Assembly (NCBI GenBank): GCA_963678235.1
Contig: OY782766.1
Coordinates: forward strand, 4,464,001 to 4,528,000
Direction: 5' to 3'
Origin: JABMQB01 sp963678235
Lineage (GTDB): Bacteria; Bacteroidota; Bacteroidia; Bacteroidales; Prolixibacteraceae
Length of the DNA stretch: 64,000 nucleotides
Part shown: piece after piece, positions 17,576 through 26,764 of the stretch
How positions within the stretch are numbered: the first letter of the stretch is position 1
How the letters are laid out: the number at the start of each line of letters is the position of its first letter
Made by a program: the position numbers and the translations under genes
The notes under the pieces: model-generated
The model's input: the letters and a program-made list of their open reading frames with translations, nothing else
What the model was told of the DNA's origin: nothing
Database searches by the model: none

Positions 17576-19078
17576 TCAAAGATTAATACTCTCTTTTCTT
17601 TTTTTACTTTCAGAAACTGAATGTTCAAGGAGGGCTTCTACTAAAGGAGTTGGTTTAATTTCCATATAAATTTGATATGAAAATAGAGACTTGCTTAGGA
17701 AAATTAGAAACCGATTAATGGCTAACAAAGATTTCCCCCAAAAATTTATTCCTAATGCCTTTGGGAAAGGAGCTGGTATTCCAATGGTTTTTTCAATTGT
17801 ATATCCGCATTGAATAAACATTTTCTTTAATGTTTTGAACGTGAATAGCCTTTTGTGCGTTTTATCCAAAATCCCTTCTTTACCGTAATTAAATTTACCA
17901 AATAGGAGCTGCAACCTAACAATGAAAAATGCAATGTTTGGGGTTGTAACGATTATTTTTGGTTGAGACATACCAACCCCAGCCCTTAATTTATCCATAA
18001 AATCTTCAGGATTTATTAAGTGCTCAATGATATCAAGTAGTAAAATGGAGTTGTATTCACCAAGGTTGAAGTCAAATTTAATATAATCAAGGTCTTGCTG
18101 AATGTAATTGTCATAGTTTTGTGATTCAGCCAGTTTGCAGCGATCAACTCCGGTAACAAAACAAGATTTCTTTTTCAATTCAGATGCAACCCTTCCTTGT
18201 CCACCTCCAATATCTAAAACTTTGCACTCATCTGCAACCTCCTTAATAGCAAGTGTGTGAGAAGACATATATCCAAGTTTTAATGAATAATCATCCATTG
18301 GGTTGGTTATGTCATATTCCCGTTTATAAAAGATGGAAAGCCGATGAAGTTTACTCGCAATAGTTTCTTTAATTACATTCCATCCATATTTCATTCCATC
18401 CACATGACATATTTCTTCTCCATAATAAGTTGGAATGGCAATTTCATGAATTTTCATTTTGGAGATAATAAATTGAATTATTATTTGTGTGTCAAAATGA
18501 AAATCGTTTGAGTTTGATTTAAAAGGAACTTTATTTAACGCATCTACGGAGTATGCCCTATAACCAGAGTGGAATTCAGATAAAGAGGATTTAAGCATTT
18601 TGTTCTGGAAACCAGTCAAAATTTTATTGCCATAATATTTATACAATGGCATTCCTCCTTTTACTGCGTCCCCCTTTTTTAACATCCTCGAACCAAAAAC
18701 CGCTTCGGCTTCTTTCTGGAATATTGGTTTTACCAAATCGTCCATAACTTCCGGGGCATATTGCCCATCACCATGCAGCAAAACAACTACATCGAAATTA
18801 TTCTGAATTGCATATTCATAACCGAGTTTTTGATTGCCTCCATAGCCTTGGTTAATTGGGTTATAAAGATTTCGTATGTTTAAATTACTATTTGTGTTTA
18901 GGTAATTTTGTGCTGTTTCAAAAGTTTTATCTGAAGATGAATCGTCAATAATTAATATTTCATAATCGTACTTATCAATTATTTTCTTAGGAATTCTATC
19001 CAGGACTTTCTCTATATGCTTTTCTGCATTGTATGCAACAATAAATATTAATAATCTCTTTTTATTTTCTTCTTGCAT
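17576..19078 (-). CDS. Bifunctional GT2 glycosyltransferase / SAM-dependent methyltransferase
   Basis: A 500-residue cytoplasmic fusion. Residues 1 to ~240 form a GT-A family 2 glycosyltransferase: IFIVAYNAEKHI at the start, IIDDSSSDKT, and HGDGQ (102-106) in place of the DxD metal site, then FGSRM and HSGYRAYSV, as in polyprenyl-phosphate sugar transferases. Residues ~280-480 form a class I methyltransferase with VLDIGGGQGRVASEL (SAM loop, 287-301) and LLLDIIEHL (347-354), then VTTPNIAFF, of the UbiG/Methyltransf_23 kind. The fusion suggests that a glycolipid or glycan intermediate is both glycosylated and methylated. No regulator is visible. Confidence 0.85.
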   Translation of the reverse strand: MQEENKKRLLIFIVAYNAEKHIEKVLDRIPKKIIDKYDYEILIIDDSSSDKTFETAQNYLNTNSNLNIRNLYNPINQGYGGNQKLGYEYAIQNNFDVVVLLHGDGQYAPEVMDDLVKPIFQKEAEAVFGSRMLKKGDAVKGGMPLYKYYGNKILTGFQNKMLKSSLSEFHSGYRAYSVDALNKVPFKSNSNDFHFDTQIIIQFIISKMKIHEIAIPTYYGEEICHVDGMKYGWNVIKETIASKLHRLSIFYKREYDITNPMDDYSLKLGYMSSHTLAIKEVADECKVLDIGGGQGRVASELKKKSCFVTGVDRCKLAESQNYDNYIQQDLDYIKFDFNLGEYNSILLLDIIEHLINPEDFMDKLRAGVGMSQPKIIVTTPNIAFFIVRLQLLFGKFNYGKEGILDKTHKRLFTFKTLKKMFIQCGYTIEKTIGIPAPFPKALGINFWGKSLLAINRFLIFLSKSLFSYQIYMEIKPTPLVEALLEHSVSESKKRKESINL

Positions 19079-19218
19079 AAATAAGTAAAGGTTTATTTTT
19101 TGCTAAAAATAGAAAATATATTGGAAGGATGTGGAATATAATTTGATTTATGCCAAACTTCAAAACTCTATTTAAGAGTATTCTCGCTAAATTTGTCTTT
19201 CATCAAAAATGCATGATT

Positions 19219-19506
19219 ATGTCTCATTATTTTGTCGCTCAAATAAAAATAAATGATACCAAGGAGTATCAAAAATATATTGATAAAGCAGGTGCCATTT
19301 TTAAGAAGTTTAAGGGGAAATATCTTGCAGTAGATAATAATCCAACAGTTTTGGAGGGGCAATGGGAATATACACGAACTGTGTTAATTGAATTCCCATC
19401 AAAGGAAGATTTTGACGCATGGTATAATTCCGACGAATACCAGGGCATATTAAAACACCGATTAAAGGCAGCCGATTGTGATTCCATTTTAGTGGCTGGT
19501 CTTTAG
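19219..19506 (+). CDS. DUF1330 family protein
   Basis: A 95-residue protein beginning MSHYFVAQIKINDTKEYQKY, with the DUF1330 pattern through VLIEFPSKEDFDAWYNSDEYQ to the end. The family adopts a ferredoxin-like dimeric alpha-beta barrel; its role is not established. The frame is open upstream to 19150, but the ATG at 19219 matches the family's normal N-terminus. It stands alone on the plus strand between two minus-strand genes. Confidence 0.85.
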   Translation: MSHYFVAQIKINDTKEYQKYIDKAGAIFKKFKGKYLAVDNNPTVLEGQWEYTRTVLIEFPSKEDFDAWYNSDEYQGILKHRLKAADCDSILVAGL

Positions 19507-19541
19507 CAATCGACCGTGGAAAAATTAGGATATAAATACTT

Positions 19542-20825
19542 TTACCAATTTTTTAGCTTTTCCAAAATTAAGCCCTTTATTGAAGCAGGGGTATGCTCGT
19601 CAAATTTTGCAATAATCTTTTTCTTGACCGATTTTAGTTGAGGTTCATTAATTAAAATTGTTTTTTCGTTGTCATCTATCAATTTCAGGCATTGCTGAAG
19701 TTTTTTGGGCATGGGCATTCCTACACGGCTTACCAGCACGTAATCGTTCGCAAAGTCGATTGATTTTAACGATTCCCAGGTAATAAAATCTGTAAAAAGT
19801 AAATTGTCAACAAAAATACCATCTGAATTAATTAATACACTTTGAGAGGTAAACCTACAAGTATATAATGTTATGAATGGAATCCCGACTACAAAGAAAA
19901 AAGCACCTTGAAATAAAATAAATTCTTCAGAAGTAATGGGTTCGATATAGAATAATTTAAACATTACAACATTGGCCAACATATAAGCCGAAGGAACCCC
20001 AAAAAGCAGCGTTATAAAGTCATAGAGGAGGGCAATTCGTGCTGGATTAATCATTATTCCTTGTTTGCGTACATATAGTCGTTTTAGTAATAGTATTCCA
20101 CAAGCAAAAAGTATAATCCCAATTATCTTTAAAATTATATGTAGGCCGGTAATAGTTCCGTCTTTATAAATTGTATCCCAAGCAAACTCGGGACCATAAA
20201 AAACACCTTCGAACTTAAAGGTTTGTGAATCTTCCATAGGATTTAAATAACGATCCACCATTTTGTACCATTCCTTATTCGGTATAGGTGTTAATTCACG
20301 TTCTGATTCTTTGCCAAAATTTACATTTTTAATGGCTTTTAAAATGCTTGGATATTTATTTAAGTCGGATTCCTTTAATTCTTTGATATGGGTATTATAC
20401 CTTCCCAAATAAGAGAATTGAACAGATGGTAGGTTTTCCTCAGTTTCAATGGTTGAACAAGTAATTAATGCCTCCCTGAAAACAATTAGCCTAAATTCTT
20501 TTACCTCATTAAAAAAAGCAGTTTGAAAGCTGTTCCATTCAGAAATGGAACAAGTATCGGTCACCCAATTTTTGTCTAAATTATTAACCACCCACCAAAT
20601 CTCAGGAAATTTTTCTTCTGTGAATTCCGGACCGGAAACTTCTTGGATTTCCTCCCCCGGAAATTGAGACATGATTTTTTCAGGAGCAAGCATTTCTACC
20701 TTATGCAAATACGCCACTTCCTGTTCAACTGACCCCGACTGAGTATTGTTAAATGGTAAAAATACCAATGCCAATCCAAGGGATATAAATGCAAGGGCTA
20801 AAATTCTTCGAACCCAGATTCTCAT
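19542..20825 (-). CDS. Membrane protein with large extracytoplasmic loop and PH-like tail
   Basis: A 427-residue protein not recognised as a named family. One N-terminal membrane segment (ILALAFISLGLALVFLPF) is followed by ~190 exported residues. Four more hydrophobic segments lie near residues 225-330 (GLHIILKIIGIILFACGILLL, FFFVVGIPFITLY). The C-terminal ~90 residues (FITWESLKSIDF, YVLVSRVG, KTILINEPQL) resemble a bacterial PH/YcxB-like domain. Its start lies four bases after the 803-residue gene's stop, so it is the last gene of the exported-protein operon. Function unknown. Confidence 0.6.
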   Translation of the reverse strand: MRIWVRRILALAFISLGLALVFLPFNNTQSGSVEQEVAYLHKVEMLAPEKIMSQFPGEEIQEVSGPEFTEEKFPEIWWVVNNLDKNWVTDTCSISEWNSFQTAFFNEVKEFRLIVFREALITCSTIETEENLPSVQFSYLGRYNTHIKELKESDLNKYPSILKAIKNVNFGKESERELTPIPNKEWYKMVDRYLNPMEDSQTFKFEGVFYGPEFAWDTIYKDGTITGLHIILKIIGIILFACGILLLKRLYVRKQGIMINPARIALLYDFITLLFGVPSAYMLANVVMFKLFYIEPITSEEFILFQGAFFFVVGIPFITLYTCRFTSQSVLINSDGIFVDNLLFTDFITWESLKSIDFANDYVLVSRVGMPMPKKLQQCLKLIDDNEKTILINEPQLKSVKKKIIAKFDEHTPASIKGLILEKLKNW

Positions 20826-20829
20826 TTCT

Positions 20830-23241
20830 TTAATTTATCGGTAAAATCTTTATATTTCTTATTTCGTACGGTCTATTCCAGCACATCAAACCAATTGTTG
20901 AAATAAACTCCAACGGGTTATCTGGATACTGCCATTCAAGTATAATTCTTCTGCCAATTTCGTTCCCTTTGCCAATTTTAATCAAGCCATTTTTAACGCT
21001 AATCCAATATTTTTCCCATTCCCCTGGGGTAACCATAGCATCTGGATTTTCGTTAACCGTAACGCTGGCAAAGCCAAATTGTGGGTTTTGCCTGAATTTC
21101 CGTATAACAGTTCGTGTATTTCCCCAACCGCCAATAACTATTTCATACATGGCACTTTTGTTATTCCGTTCTTCTGCAAAACAAACAGTGAGATCTTCAG
21201 TTGCCTTTGCTTCAAAACTAAATGCAGCATTTCCTGATAGTTGTACATTATCCAAATAATTCCAGGAGTAAGTAGCATTGCTTTTTTCTATTGTCATAGA
21301 TTCCTCTATATCAATTTCAGGACAATTATTAAGTTCACCTTCTGTAGAAATAGGATTAGCTGTATTGTAAATAGCTACATTTCTAAATTTAATTGGGGTA
21401 TTCCAGCTTGAGAAACCAACTTTCTGAATATTATGAAGAGGATCTGGATCTTGCCATTGAAGTATTTCGTTTTGCCCAACCATTTTCCCCCGACCAAATT
21501 TAACCAGCCCATTCTTCACACTAGCCCAATAACTAATCCATTGGTTTGAAGGTACTGAAGCCATTTTATTTGTATTTATTCCAACCTGAGCATGTCCTTG
21601 TAGTGGGGTTTGTGCCCCTTTACGAATCAATGCTTTGGCATTCCCAAAAGCACCAATTACAATTTCATACATTGAATTTCGATCAGCGATATTCTCTGCA
21701 AACCCAATGGTTAAATCTGAAACTGTTTTCGCCTCAAATACAATTGCTCCTTCGCCCAGGATACTAATGTTCTGGGTGTGTTCCCATGCATATTTCCCGC
21801 CCAGATTTGGGATTTCAAAGGAATTAATCTTGTCAGTCTTTATTTTCCCTGTCAAAGAATAATTCTTTTTAACTTCTGGTTGTGAAATACCTATACCAGT
21901 GCCGCCATTAATAATTAATTGCGGTCTTTTTGAAACATCTTTGTATTCGCGTGCATAAAAACCGTACATTGATTCGGGACCGGAAACATAATTTTCATCG
22001 GCTTTTATGGCTAGCCCATAATTAGGCATTCCGTTTAACCATGATTTTACAAGCGTTGTTATATCAACCTCCACAAACTTGTTTGTTCCATGACCCGGAC
22101 TAAAATAAGCTACAGGATAGGGATCAATAGATGGTTGATTGTTCCAACAAATTTCTTCTGATGAAGCAATATTGGATGGTTTGTAAGTTCCATTTCCTTC
22201 AATCCATTGACTTCGAACAGTATAAACCCCCAATTTGGCGGATTGACTTCCAGCATTGTGGTAATGGTATAATTTTAATACTGCTTTTTTAATACTCGAT
22301 TTATCAATTCCCGAAACATCAAACTTTAAATAGGCTCGTTTTTCTCCACCAATTGGATTCCAACCTGCTCCAAGTACTTCGTACTTCCCCCAGTTAGCTC
22401 TGTTCCAGTTGGCGTATGAATAGGCATAAACGTGTGAGTCGGCAATTGGATTTCTCTGATTCCCAATAGAAGTTGAACTTGACGTTGGAATATCACTATA
22501 ACCAGGCATTTCGGCAATAGGAACAAGGGTTGGCCAATCGGTCCACCATTCATCCGATTTATTGATATTTAAAATTCCCGGTGTCAAAACAGAAGAATTG
22601 GCAGCTATTGAAACCTCCATTCCCGCAGTTAAATTCATTTTTGATTGCCGATTAGCATCAGTTACTTCCAATGCACCTTTATTCAGTCCATATTTGGTAG
22701 TGCCGTCTTTGACCACTTCCACTATGAATTCAGTTCTACTTATTCCTGTATTTGTAGTTGGAACATTTTTATTTAATTCAGCACTCCTGATGACATTACT
22801 CATTCCAACACCAGCTGCCTCTCCAGCGCCTGCAATAGCAGTAGGTGTTTTTATAAATAGTTTTCCATCCGACCCTTTTTCAACCTTAAACCAGCTTTTA
22901 CCAGAATCTATGAATATGTAGTTTTGTTGAACTACCACTTTTGTATTCGGTTGTAGTTTAACAATATCTCCATTCTGGTATTGGATAGTGGCCCAACCAT
23001 CAGCACCAGTTTCAATCATTGTTTCCTGATTAACTACCCGGCATTCTGTTTTGTCTAGTGTTTGTTTCAATGTGCAACTATATGTTGAACCTGTTTGTGT
23101 TGCAGAACCTGTTTGAACTGTTCCTTTAACAGCACAAATTCTCACTTTAGTACCAAGAGATGCATTTGCTTCCTGAAGAATAAAAAAGGACAACAAAAGA
23201 TAAAAAACGAATGAACTGTTTTTGCTAATAATTTTTTTCAT
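20830..23241 (-). CDS. Exported FecR-DNRLRE-(FAMeT)2 protein
   Basis: An 803-residue secreted protein with a signal peptide (1 to ~27, ending EANAS). Domains in order: a FecR-like region (~75-190), with ETGADGWATIQYQNGDIVKLQP and the KTPTAIAGAGEA segment; a DNRLRE domain (~264-447), with ADSHVYAYSY, AYLKFDVSGID and LVKSWLNGMPNYGLAIKA; and two farnesoic-acid-O-methyltransferase-like domains (~472-622 and ~647-801), each with MYEIVIG..GN and ISYWASVKNG- or KYWISVKNG-type segments. The last type is best known from animals. DNRLRE domains occur in cell-surface and biofilm proteins. No anti-sigma partner is nearby, so FecR here is probably structural. The downstream gene begins four bases away. 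Confidence 0.8.
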   Translation of the reverse strand: MKKIISKNSSFVFYLLLSFFILQEANASLGTKVRICAVKGTVQTGSATQTGSTYSCTLKQTLDKTECRVVNQETMIETGADGWATIQYQNGDIVKLQPNTKVVVQQNYIFIDSGKSWFKVEKGSDGKLFIKTPTAIAGAGEAAGVGMSNVIRSAELNKNVPTTNTGISRTEFIVEVVKDGTTKYGLNKGALEVTDANRQSKMNLTAGMEVSIAANSSVLTPGILNINKSDEWWTDWPTLVPIAEMPGYSDIPTSSSTSIGNQRNPIADSHVYAYSYANWNRANWGKYEVLGAGWNPIGGEKRAYLKFDVSGIDKSSIKKAVLKLYHYHNAGSQSAKLGVYTVRSQWIEGNGTYKPSNIASSEEICWNNQPSIDPYPVAYFSPGHGTNKFVEVDITTLVKSWLNGMPNYGLAIKADENYVSGPESMYGFYAREYKDVSKRPQLIINGGTGIGISQPEVKKNYSLTGKIKTDKINSFEIPNLGGKYAWEHTQNISILGEGAIVFEAKTVSDLTIGFAENIADRNSMYEIVIGAFGNAKALIRKGAQTPLQGHAQVGINTNKMASVPSNQWISYWASVKNGLVKFGRGKMVGQNEILQWQDPDPLHNIQKVGFSSWNTPIKFRNVAIYNTANPISTEGELNNCPEIDIEESMTIEKSNATYSWNYLDNVQLSGNAAFSFEAKATEDLTVCFAEERNNKSAMYEIVIGGWGNTRTVIRKFRQNPQFGFASVTVNENPDAMVTPGEWEKYWISVKNGLIKIGKGNEIGRRIILEWQYPDNPLEFISTIGLMCWNRPYEIRNIKILPIN
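21901..22452 (-). repeat. Duplicated DNRLRE segment, copy 1
   Basis: This 552-base segment encodes the DNRLRE domain of the 803-residue protein. It aligns with 25861-26412 at a constant offset of 3960 bases and without any gap; by eye about four of five bases agree. Flanking sequence in the two genes is unrelated, which indicates domain duplication or gene conversion. Confidence 0.85.
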
Positions 23242-23258
23242 CTGAACTATTTTTTAGT

Positions 23259-23927
23259 TTAGTTGCATTCTTTATCCGAGTAATAAAGTATTCCGGGTTG
23301 GGGCTTATTAAGGTAATTATTCAAAAAAAGGCTTCCATTGGTTGGAATAAGGTAAGCTATAAGTTTAACTCCCTGTGGTAACAAAAACCTTTTTCCCGAG
23401 CCATCTCTTAGTCTCGCATCTACTTTTAACACTACTTTATCGCCTTTGCTTGCGGTTGGATATTGATCTGTTTCAAGCAATTTCTTTGTGCCGCCTACCA
23501 TATTATACAGCATGTTGGTTTCTACTCCGGTTGGTGTATAAAGTGAGGAATTAATCCAGGGCTCTTTATCGTAATCTTTACCTTGTTTTATTTCGTATAA
23601 AACAATAATTGTCCCATCAGCCGGAACGATGGCTTCAGCAGTTTTAGAAAGTGTGGGTGCCACCACAGTTTCGTAATCATGAATTTGTTGGTCACAGGAA
23701 GCCTTCTGATCGGTTCGTGGTTCAAAAGTCTGACTGTTTGAAATCCACTTACGGCCATCACAACTGGGGTGATATTGCCACCAGCCTGGATCCAATTGCC
23801 ATTCAAGTTCTGCGATCTGAACCGCTCCTCTATTAATAATCTCACTTTTTTGATTCTGGGAATAAACAGTAGCGCCCGATAAAACAATAAGAACGTACAG
23901 AATTGAAAAAAAAACAAATCGTCTCAT
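23259..23927 (-). CDS. Exported protein of unknown function
   Basis: A 222-residue protein with an N-terminal signal peptide (FFSILYVLIVLSGATVYS, cleavage near residue 23). The mature part starts with WQLDPGWWQYHPSCDGRKW and includes four cysteines, so disulfides are likely. No family is recognised. It precedes the FecR-DNRLRE gene by 17 bases and is almost certainly cotranscribed with it; the upstream gene ends 256 bases earlier, so a promoter may lie in that gap. Confidence 0.6.
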   Translation of the reverse strand: MRRFVFFSILYVLIVLSGATVYSQNQKSEIINRGAVQIAELEWQLDPGWWQYHPSCDGRKWISNSQTFEPRTDQKASCDQQIHDYETVVAPTLSKTAEAIVPADGTIIVLYEIKQGKDYDKEPWINSSLYTPTGVETNMLYNMVGGTKKLLETDQYPTASKGDKVVLKVDARLRDGSGKRFLLPQGVKLIAYLIPTNGSLFLNNYLNKPQPGILYYSDKECN

Positions 23928-24183
23928 TTGGCTATTTTTTATTAAACAATAAATCTAACTATTAATTAATTTGTTTTGTTGTTGTGTGCAATTCTATAGT
24001 TAATAGAGTATTGTGGCAGATGTATTGGTTTGTTGAAAACCTGAAATAATTCATTCACAATAGAATCCATTGCAGAACAATTTTTAAAACAATCCTCCAT
24101 CATAATATTAACGCAAGCAATTTTAATAAGTTCGAATTTAGAGAATAACCTTACACCCAAGTGTCAGAAATAACCAAGTGAGG

Positions 24184-26751
24184 CTACCTGGAAGCCTCCC
24201 AGGTGGCTCTTACTCCATTGCTTCCTTGTGTTGTCCCATTCCTTATTTTTGTTCCATCATCACTCAAAGTGCCTTTATATAAACCTGTGACATTGCCAGG
24301 GTAGGAGATTGTAAATTCAATTGCCTTACCCGATACCGAACCTTTTATAGAACCAAATAAATTGCCATTCCACGAGGCAGAACCCGTAAATTGCCCCATT
24401 GTATTTACCTGAAAACGTAATATTCCATGATGCCCGGTGCTTTGGTTAACCTTCCATTCTCCAGTTATTGATGAATCCACATCAACTTTTGATGCTTCCC
24501 AGGTGGCACTCGTACGACCATCACTTGCCGTAACATTTCCTTGAACAATCTCTATTCCGTTCTGAGTCACATTTCCTTTATAAATTCCTTTAATGCCATT
24601 TGGATAACTTATGGTAAATTCAACTGAATTACCTGATACCTGTCCGCTAATTGTTCCGCTGGCGTGACGGTCCCAGCTTGCATTTCCGGTAAGATGTCCT
24701 GATTGGTTTTGTTGAATTGTAAATGTGCCAATAAAACCATTATGCTGATTGACATGCCAATCGCCTGTAATATTTATAGGGTATAATTTCCCTTCAGTAG
24801 TGATTTGATTTACAGAACACATTGAAACTTTTATGTTATCAATTCCTATTCGCGTATTCCACGAACTAAATTTTATTTTACCTTTTCCATTAAACTTTCT
24901 GGAAATATTTCGTTCATATATTTTTCGTCCATCACAAAATGTTGAAAGTGTATTCCCACATTTTATTACTTTGTAATGGTGCCATTGTTTTGGTTCCCAG
25001 ACTTTTCCTTGTGTCAATTCCCTATTTTCGGCAACTTTCCCAACATCAGAACCTGATTGAGCATTAAACCAACCTCCCATAAATACAATGTAACCTTCGC
25101 TCTTATCATTGTGTAAATAAACATTGATTCCGTTTGTTTCGGTATATCCATCAAATTCGATCTCGATATTTTCCATTGGAACTTCTTTGTTAAACGTTCC
25201 TAGTAAGGAATTTCCTGTATGGAAAAACAACTTTCCATCGCTTATCCCTGCATTATTGTCTCCAATGTCCCATTTTCCAAGGCCCTTACTGAAATCTTCA
25301 AAAATAGGGAGGTTATTTGAATCATTTGATACGATTTGCCCCAAGCCAGAACCTTCCATCACTTTCACGTTGTCAATGGCTGGTCCGTATCTGTCAACAC
25401 CCGATGTTGTAAGGGTTTCAAATATGAGGATAGTGTTTGTACTGTTTGCAACAAACTGCCATGTTTGACCAACCCAACCCATATTTTGGGTACTTTTCCC
25501 GGTGCAATCGAATTTAAAAACCTGACTTTGTCCAGCAGCTGAAACTTTCATTTCTTTAACCGTCGGGCCTCCAATTGCATTCCCCGCAAAATCAAACGTA
25601 AGCGTATATTTTGTATTTGGTTTTGTGGCAATTGTTTGTTGGATTCCACCAAATCCGCCAGTGCCATGTAAATCTATACTTTGTTTGCCTTCAGAACTTT
25701 TAAAGTAGGTGCCTGTTATATCAACCGAAGCTTTTATAACCTGCCAGCCTTCAATATCTTGTCCTGGATAATAACTCTTGTAGGATCCCACAACGGGTTG
25801 TTCGAAGCTTCCATTTTTAACAAGGTTTTCTGTTGGTGTTGTTGTAATAATTTTTTGTCCTCCTCCATTAATAATAAGTGCAGGTCTTTTGTCAACATCG
25901 GAATGCTCACGCGCATAAAAACCATACATTGATTCGGGACCGGACACATAGTTTTCACCGGCTTTGATTGCCATTCCGTGGTTTGGCATTCCATTTAGCC
26001 ATGATTTTACAAGCGTTGTAATATCAACTTCAATAAACTTGTTGGTGCCGGCACCGGGATTAAAATATGCAACGGGATATGGATCGATGGATGGCTGGTT
26101 TATCCAGCAAATTTCGCCGGAAGTTGCAATATTTGCTGGTTTATAGGTTCCATTTCCTTCATTCCAGGAGCTACGCACCGTATAAACCCCCAACTCTGCT
26201 GCCTGCGTTCCTGCATTGTGGTAATGGTACAATTTTAACACAGCCTTTTCGAAAGTCGATTTATCGATTCCTGAAACATCAAATTTTAGGTACGATCGTT
26301 TTTCGCCTCCGGTTGGGTTCCAGCCAGCTCCAAGCACTTCATATTTGCCCCAATTGGCCCTGCTCCAATTCGAATAAGAGTAGGCATACACATGTGAATC
26401 CGCAATCGGTGATAGCATTGAGCCGCTGGAATTTATATTCGGTGTTTGTTGATTTAAACTAACAAGTACATTTTCTAAGGATGCTATTTCTATATTCAGG
26501 ATATTTATCCTGCTTTTTGAAGCCACCAATTGATCGGTAAAATCGTCTCCGCTAATTAAACAAGCTGGAGTATTATTTCCATATATGGCATAACCTTCCA
26601 CGCCTTTTTCCCCGTTTTCGAGGCGTTTGAGTTCTTGTTTTTTTAGCCCCAACAGTTTTTGGCAATATTCTTCGAGGCTTGGTTGGGATACCTGCGCATA
26701 TGCAGGAAGTATAATCGAGATAAGTACAATTAATATGCTGGTTTTTTTCAT
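24184..26751 (-). CDS. Exported DNRLRE/DUF642-like multidomain protein
   Basis: An 855-residue secreted protein with a signal peptide (1-19, ending PAYAQ). A coiled-coil-like region (~25-105) is followed by a DNRLRE domain (~114-297) very similar to that of the 803-residue neighbour. Next is a DUF642/choice-of-anchor-like sandwich (~308-465: LVKNGSFEQPVVGSY, YTLTFDFAGN, DNVKVMEG), then a LamG/3-keto-disaccharide-hydrolase-like domain (~480-640: FEDFSKGLGKWDIGD, QWHHYKVIKCGN), and two ~95-residue C-terminal repeats. It looks like a surface protein with several carbohydrate- or polymer-binding modules. No type IX secretion C-terminal domain was recognised. Lies 13 bases after the 374-residue gene. 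Confidence 0.75.
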   Translation of the reverse strand: MKKTSILIVLISIILPAYAQVSQPSLEEYCQKLLGLKKQELKRLENGEKGVEGYAIYGNNTPACLISGDDFTDQLVASKSRINILNIEIASLENVLVSLNQQTPNINSSGSMLSPIADSHVYAYSYSNWSRANWGKYEVLGAGWNPTGGEKRSYLKFDVSGIDKSTFEKAVLKLYHYHNAGTQAAELGVYTVRSSWNEGNGTYKPANIATSGEICWINQPSIDPYPVAYFNPGAGTNKFIEVDITTLVKSWLNGMPNHGMAIKAGENYVSGPESMYGFYAREHSDVDKRPALIINGGGQKIITTTPTENLVKNGSFEQPVVGSYKSYYPGQDIEGWQVIKASVDITGTYFKSSEGKQSIDLHGTGGFGGIQQTIATKPNTKYTLTFDFAGNAIGGPTVKEMKVSAAGQSQVFKFDCTGKSTQNMGWVGQTWQFVANSTNTILIFETLTTSGVDRYGPAIDNVKVMEGSGLGQIVSNDSNNLPIFEDFSKGLGKWDIGDNNAGISDGKLFFHTGNSLLGTFNKEVPMENIEIEFDGYTETNGINVYLHNDKSEGYIVFMGGWFNAQSGSDVGKVAENRELTQGKVWEPKQWHHYKVIKCGNTLSTFCDGRKIYERNISRKFNGKGKIKFSSWNTRIGIDNIKVSMCSVNQITTEGKLYPINITGDWHVNQHNGFIGTFTIQQNQSGHLTGNASWDRHASGTISGQVSGNSVEFTISYPNGIKGIYKGNVTQNGIEIVQGNVTASDGRTSATWEASKVDVDSSITGEWKVNQSTGHHGILRFQVNTMGQFTGSASWNGNLFGSIKGSVSGKAIEFTISYPGNVTGLYKGTLSDDGTKIRNGTTQGSNGVRATWEASR
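24187..24775 (-). repeat. Two tandem ~95-residue protein repeats
   Basis: The last ~195 residues of the 855-residue protein are two copies of one domain. Copy 1 starts ITGDWHVNQHNGFIGTF and copy 2 starts ITGEWKVNQSTGHHGIL. Both contain VEFTISYP or IEFTISYP, a YKG turn, and end ATWEASK or ATWEASR. The copies have diverged in DNA, so this is an old duplication. Confidence 0.8.
25861..26412 (-). repeat. Duplicated DNRLRE segment, copy 2
   Basis: The counterpart of 21901-22452, encoding the DNRLRE domain of the 855-residue protein. Shared landmarks are ADSHVYAYSY, KYEVLGAGWNP, YHYHNAG and SGPESMYGFYARE. Equal length with no indels suggests tight constraint on the domain or recent homogenisation. 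Confidence 0.85.
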
Positions 26752-26764
26752 GATTTTGTCCCTT

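Noticed and set aside
6132..19078. Antiphage defence or secondary-metabolite island
   Set aside because: All recognisable genes are glycosyltransferase-like, acyltransferase-like or methyltransferase genes of surface glycan assembly; no nuclease, toxin or synthase module is present.
20830..23241. FecR as part of an iron-signalling sigma/anti-sigma system
   Set aside because: No ECF sigma factor or TonB receptor is adjacent, and the protein has a cleavable signal peptide and surface domains instead of the anti-sigma layout.
23966..24160. 64-codon minus-strand ORF between two exported-protein genes
   Set aside because: No signal peptide or family resemblance, and the sequence looks non-coding.
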